Shown here piece by piece: positions 14,216-23,697 of a DNA stretch of 23,697 nucleotides. Source of the stretch: CF-96 sp036269455 (lineage in GTDB: Bacteria; Chloroflexota; Dormibacteria; Aeolococcales; Aeolococcaceae); NCBI GenBank assembly GCA_036269455.1, contig DATARS010000016.1, forward strand, positions 1 through 23,697, written 5' to 3'. The stretch's first letter is position 1, and each line of letters opens with the position of its first letter. The translations under genes were made by a program, and so were the position numbers. The notes under the pieces are model-generated. The model had not been told where the DNA came from, did no database searches, and saw only the letters and a program-made list of their open reading frames with translations.

Positions 14216-16567
14216 TCAGGTCACGGTGAGGGTGAGGGTCTGGGTGGTGGTCCCCGCTCCGTTGATCGCGGTGATCGTCAGGGCGTAGGTCTTCGCCGAC
14301 CCCGCCGCGGGGGTGCCCGCCAGGGTCGCCGTGCCGTTGTGGTTGTCGGTGAAGGTGACGCCGGATGGCAGGGCGCCGCTCTCGGAGATGACGCAGGCCG
14401 GGTACCCGGTGGTCGTCACCGTGAAGGTGCCGGCCTTCCCGGTGGCGAAGCTCGAGGTGGCGGCGCTGGTGATCGCCGGCGCCTGCACCACGGTCAGGAC
14501 CGTCGATCCGGTCACCCCCGCCGCGGTGATCGAGACGGCGGTGCTGCCGGGGCCCTTCGCGGTGGCGAGCCCGCCGGTGGAGACCGTCGCCACCGTGGCC
14601 GCGGACGACGCCCAGGTGGCTCCGGTGCTCACCGGGCCGGTGGTGCCGTCGGTGTAGGTCCCGCTGGCGGCGAGCTGCTGGGTCCCGCCCATGGGGATCG
14701 TGGCGTTGGCCGGGGTCACCGCGATGGACTTGAGGGCGGCTGCGCCGACCGTCACCGGGGTGGTGCCCGACGCCGAGCCGCTCGCCGCCGTGATCGTCGC
14801 CGCGCTCCCCGCCGCTCCGGCGGCGGTGGCGACGCCGGCCGAGGTGACGCTGACGTTGGCGGGATTCGACGAGGTCCAGGTGACCCCCGGCAGCGGGCCG
14901 GTGGTGCCGTCGGCGTAGGTGCCGGTGGCGGTGAGCTGCTGGGTGCCGCCCCGCGGGATGGTGGCGGAGGCCGGCGTGACCGCGATCGACTTGACGGTCG
15001 GATCTCCCACCGTCGCCACGGTGCTGCCGGTCAGCGGTGCGGTCGTCGTCGCGATCGTCGCGGTGATCGTGGCGGTGCCGCCGAGGGCACCGCTCGCGGT
15101 CGCGACACCGGCGGGCGTGATCGAGAAGGTGGCGGGCGTGGAGGAGGTCCAGGCGGCGTTCGTCACCGGGCCACTGCTGCCGGTGTCGAAGGCGGCGGTG
15201 GCGATGAACTGCTGGGTCGCGCCCTTGGCGACCCTGGGATGGACCGGGGTCACCGAGACCGAGGTCGGGAACGCCACCCGGCCCGGCTTCCCCTCGGGAG
15301 CGATGGTGCTGTTGCCGAGCTGACCCTCGGTGTCGGTACCCCAGCACGTGATCGCGCCGCCGGAGCCCAGCGAGCACATGTGCTCGTTGTTCGAGCCGGT
15401 CGCCAGGTCGGTCTGCGTCCCGCTGATGCCGGCGATCGCCAGCGGCGTCCCGCTGCTGATGTGGCCGGTCCCACCGAGCTCGCCCTCGTAGTCGCTTCCC
15501 CAGCACTCGACCGCGCCGCTCACCAGGACGCAGTTGGTGCGCTCGCCGGCGACGAGAGTGCTCACCCCGCCGAGGCTGCCGCTCCCGCCCACCCCCTGGA
15601 CCGCCACCGGGGAGGTCGACTTTCCCGAGCCGTTGTCGCCGAGCTGCCCCCAGTCATCGTGGCCCCAGCAGTCCACCGCACCAGTGGTGAGCAGGGCGCA
15701 GGAGTGCTCGTAGCCGAGTGCCAGCGCGCTGACCGCGGTCAGGGTCCCAGTGCCCCCCACCCCCTTGACCGCCACCGGGGCGATCTGCTCGGTCGTGGTG
15801 CCGTCGCCGAGCTCGCCGTACAGGTTGCGGCCCCAGCAGTCCACGCCACCGCTGCTCAGCCGGGCGCAGGTGTGGTCCGCGCCGGACGCCAGCCCGGCAA
15901 CCCCGCTCAGAGTGCCGCTGCCGCCGATGCCGGTGACCGGCGTCGGAAAGACCGCCGCACCGTTGAAGCCGTTGGCGCCGTTGTCGCCGATCTCGCCGTT
16001 GAGGTCCGACCCCCAGCAGTCGACCCCACCCGTGGAGAACACCGCGCAGGTGTGACCGCCACCCGCCGACAGGGACTTGACCCCGCCGAGAGTGCCGGTG
16101 CCACCGGCGCCCTTGACCGCCACCGGCACCCGGCTCGAGGGAGTGCCCTTGCCGCCATAGCCGTAATCGCCCTGGCCCATCTCTCCCCACGTGTTGTCAC
16201 CCCAGCAGACCACCCCGCCGGCGGTGAGCAGGGCGCAGGTGTGGTCGAGGCCGGCGGAGAGGGCGGCAACGCCGGTCAGGGTGCCGGTGCCGCCGACGCC
16301 CGAGACCGGGACCGGGTAGGCGCTGTCGAGGGTGCCGTTGTTGCCGAGCTGACCGACGGAGTTCCTCCCCCAGCAGACCACCGCACCGTTGGAGAGCAGG
16401 GCGCAGCTGTGATTGTGATTTGCCACCAGCGGCCCCATCGCCGACGGGTACGTCGCCGCCCCGGTGCGCGCCGGCATGTGCAGTGCGGCGGCGCCGGCCG
16501 CGAGGGCCCCTGCGAGCAGGACCGTCCCCAGCAGATGACGGGTCAGGCGCGAACCCCGACGGCGCAT
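14216..16567 (-). CDS. Secreted RCC1-type beta-propeller with bacterial Ig-like domains
   Basis: The 783-residue precursor has a signal peptide (basic start, then hydrophobic LLGTVLLAGALAAGAAAL). Residues about 50-420 hold seven RCC1-like repeats of the form HTCALL..G.V.CWG.N..GQLG, enough for a closed seven-bladed propeller. Every blade keeps a pair of cysteines 9-10 apart (55/65, 111/121, 174/184, 234/244, 290/300, 346/355, 398/408). Three BIG2-type Ig-like domains follow (about 435-520, 525-607, 612-694), then a fourth putative-Ig domain (about 697-783). The protein is likely exported, with disulfides stabilising the propeller. No sortase motif, anchor helix or catalytic domain is visible, so an adhesive or ligand-binding role is a guess. 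The ATG at 16567 has GAGGGG a few bases upstream. The gene is monocistronic or leads into the esterase gene 132 bases downstream. Confidence 0.9.
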   Translation of the reverse strand: MRRRGSRLTRHLLGTVLLAGALAAGAAALHMPARTGAATYPSAMGPLVANHNHSCALLSNGAVVCWGRNSVGQLGNNGTLDSAYPVPVSGVGGTGTLTGVAALSAGLDHTCALLTAGGVVCWGDNTWGEMGQGDYGYGGKGTPSSRVPVAVKGAGGTGTLGGVKSLSAGGGHTCAVFSTGGVDCWGSDLNGEIGDNGANGFNGAAVFPTPVTGIGGSGTLSGVAGLASGADHTCARLSSGGVDCWGRNLYGELGDGTTTEQIAPVAVKGVGGTGTLTAVSALALGYEHSCALLTTGAVDCWGHDDWGQLGDNGSGKSTSPVAVQGVGGSGSLGGVSTLVAGERTNCVLVSGAVECWGSDYEGELGGTGHISSGTPLAIAGISGTQTDLATGSNNEHMCSLGSGGAITCWGTDTEGQLGNSTIAPEGKPGRVAFPTSVSVTPVHPRVAKGATQQFIATAAFDTGSSGPVTNAAWTSSTPATFSITPAGVATASGALGGTATITATIATTTAPLTGSTVATVGDPTVKSIAVTPASATIPRGGTQQLTATGTYADGTTGPLPGVTWTSSNPANVSVTSAGVATAAGAAGSAATITAASGSASGTTPVTVGAAALKSIAVTPANATIPMGGTQQLAASGTYTDGTTGPVSTGATWASSAATVATVSTGGLATAKGPGSTAVSITAAGVTGSTVLTVVQAPAITSAATSSFATGKAGTFTVTTTGYPACVISESGALPSGVTFTDNHNGTATLAGTPAAGSAKTYALTITAINGAGTTTQTLTLTVT
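14486..15265 (-). repeat. Three tandem Ig-like (BIG2) domain repeats within the RCC1 gene
   Basis: Three consecutive domains of roughly 85-87 residues share the pattern SIAVTPA.ATIP.GGTQQL.A.GTY.DGTTGP. The second and third are closely similar at DNA level: matching blocks begin near 14643 and 14904, a 261-base period. The first (N-terminal) domain is more diverged. The conservation suggests recent internal duplication and a hotspot for domain gain or loss. Confidence 0.8.
15308..16420 (-). repeat. Seven RCC1-like propeller repeats within the secreted protein gene
   Basis: Seven repeats of about 53-63 residues each contain the core C-x(8-9)-CWG and end in a G-(Q/E)-(L/I/M)-G turn. Glycine-rich linkers of the type GVGGTGTL separate most blades. 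The repeat count matches the seven blades of a canonical RCC1 propeller. Confidence 0.85.
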
Positions 16568-16621
16568 GGCTTCCCCTCGACCGACGCCCCCCCGCGGCGG
16601 GTGTGCACCGCCTGCCAGAGA

Positions 16622-16664
16622 TGTCGCGACACGTTAGTCTGAGGAGAGTGACAAAAACCGTCAA
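16622..16664 (-). promoter_or_regulatory. Probable promoter and operator of the RCC1-type gene
   Basis: On the minus strand a -35 TTGACG (16659-16664) and a -10 CAGACT (16636-16641) are spaced by 17 bases. A perfect 10-bp palindrome TGTCGCGACA (16622-16631) sits at the expected transcription start, where a bound repressor would block initiation. The half-site CCGACAT also occurs upstream at 16674-16680; the same heptamer is in the inverted repeat ahead of the esterase gene. Confidence 0.45.
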
Positions 16665-16724
16665 TACAATTAACCGACATCCGAAGACAGGCGCGGCTGC
16701 ACTGACGGAGCGGACGGTGGCCGG

Positions 16725-16745
16725 GCGGGCCGGCGCCGGGCCCGC
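16725..16745 (-). terminator. GC hairpin 26 bases after rpoC, weak terminator candidate
   Basis: GCGGGCC (16725-16731) pairs with GGCCCGC (16739-16745) around a 7-base loop, just downstream of the rpoC stop on the minus strand. No T-tract follows. Such stems are frequent by chance in very GC-rich DNA, so this is only a candidate. The rest of the 16568-16770 gap holds the RCC1 gene promoter and nothing else I recognise. Confidence 0.25.
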
Positions 16746-16770
16746 GGTGGACCCGGACGCCGGCGGCGGG

Positions 16771-21147
<4,377 letters not shown>

Positions 21148-21175
21148 AGTGTCAATGCACCTCTGCGGTCCCGGA

Positions 21176-21231
21176 GGACGCCGACGTCCCCCGGGCATCC
21201 CGGGCAGCAGTCAAGTCCCGCACGAGGCGGG
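21176..21231 (-). other. Structured rpoB-rpoC spacer with three consecutive hairpins
   Basis: The 123-base spacer between the rpoB stop and the rpoC start contains three short perfect dyads in a row: GGACG/CGTCC (21176-21180 with 21185-21189), CCCGGG-CAT-CCCGGG (21190-21204) and CCCGC/GCGGG (21217-21221 with 21227-21231). None is followed by a T-tract. They could mark an RNA-processing or attenuation site, or reflect GC-rich composition only. Confidence 0.4.
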
Positions 21232-21270
21232 TGTATGTGGGGAACGGGTACCTGGTCAGCGCGCTCGCCC

Positions 21271-23697
<2,427 letters not shown>

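Noticed and set aside
14162..16642. Long open frame on the plus strand opposite the RCC1-type gene
   Set aside because: Low-complexity Arg/Gly-rich translation that follows from GC bias. The minus strand shows clear RCC1 and Ig-like repeats.

Overview
This is a very GC-rich bacterial window with densely packed genes, many of them sharing 4-bp stop/start overlaps. The RNA polymerase subunits are the best taxonomic markers. The rifampicin-region variants of RpoB and the N-terminal zinc region of RpoC look most like high-GC Chloroflexota or Dormibacterota-type soil bacteria, with an actinobacterium as the second option. This placement is inferred from remembered family sequences, not from a search. 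A mycothiol-type maleylpyruvate isomerase gene is also present.

Layout. (1) 1-210: non-coding DNA with a 10-bp GC hairpin, a C-rich tandem repeat and a likely promoter. (2) 211-4233, plus strand: a four-gene acyl-CoA operon encoding an AtuA-family protein, a separate small AtuA-related protein, an acyl-CoA carboxylase beta (carboxyltransferase) subunit and an enoyl-CoA hydratase. The biotin-carboxylase partner is not in the window. (3) 4218-11595, minus strand: a catabolic operon. In transcription order it encodes a PaaX-family regulator, a salicylyl-CoA 5-hydroxylase-like flavoprotein, an aryl-acid adenylating ligase, gentisate 1,2-dioxygenase, fumarylpyruvate hydrolase, a mycothiol-type maleylpyruvate isomerase and a TetR-family regulator. 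(4) 11609-16567, minus strand: two large genes for secreted proteins, an alpha/beta-hydrolase esterase and a seven-bladed RCC1-type propeller with four Ig-like domains. Each has its own upstream dyad elements. (5) 16771-23697, minus strand: rpoC complete and rpoB partial (5' end outside the window).

How the genes work together. Region 3 reads as a complete route from salicylate (2-hydroxybenzoate) via salicylyl-CoA, gentisyl-CoA and gentisate, then maleylpyruvate and fumarylpyruvate, to fumarate and pyruvate. This is the logic of the Streptomyces sdg pathway. No dedicated thioesterase is visible. The secreted esterase ends 13 bases before the paaX-like start on the same strand, so it may be co-transcribed and supply aromatic acids; this is inference. 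The TetR gene closes the operon, and its C-terminal region resembles acyl-CoA-sensing KstR2-like regulators. It runs convergently into the acyl-CoA operon with a 16-bp overlap.

Most notable observations: the hydroxylase appears to retain only the two ends of the old-yellow-enzyme reductase domain normal for its family; a 15-bp inverted repeat made of two operator-like dyads lies upstream of the esterase, and related half-sites occur upstream of the propeller gene; the AtuA family protein is split in two; and RpoC carries a coiled-coil and small beta insert. I found no mobile element, CRISPR array, tRNA or rRNA.
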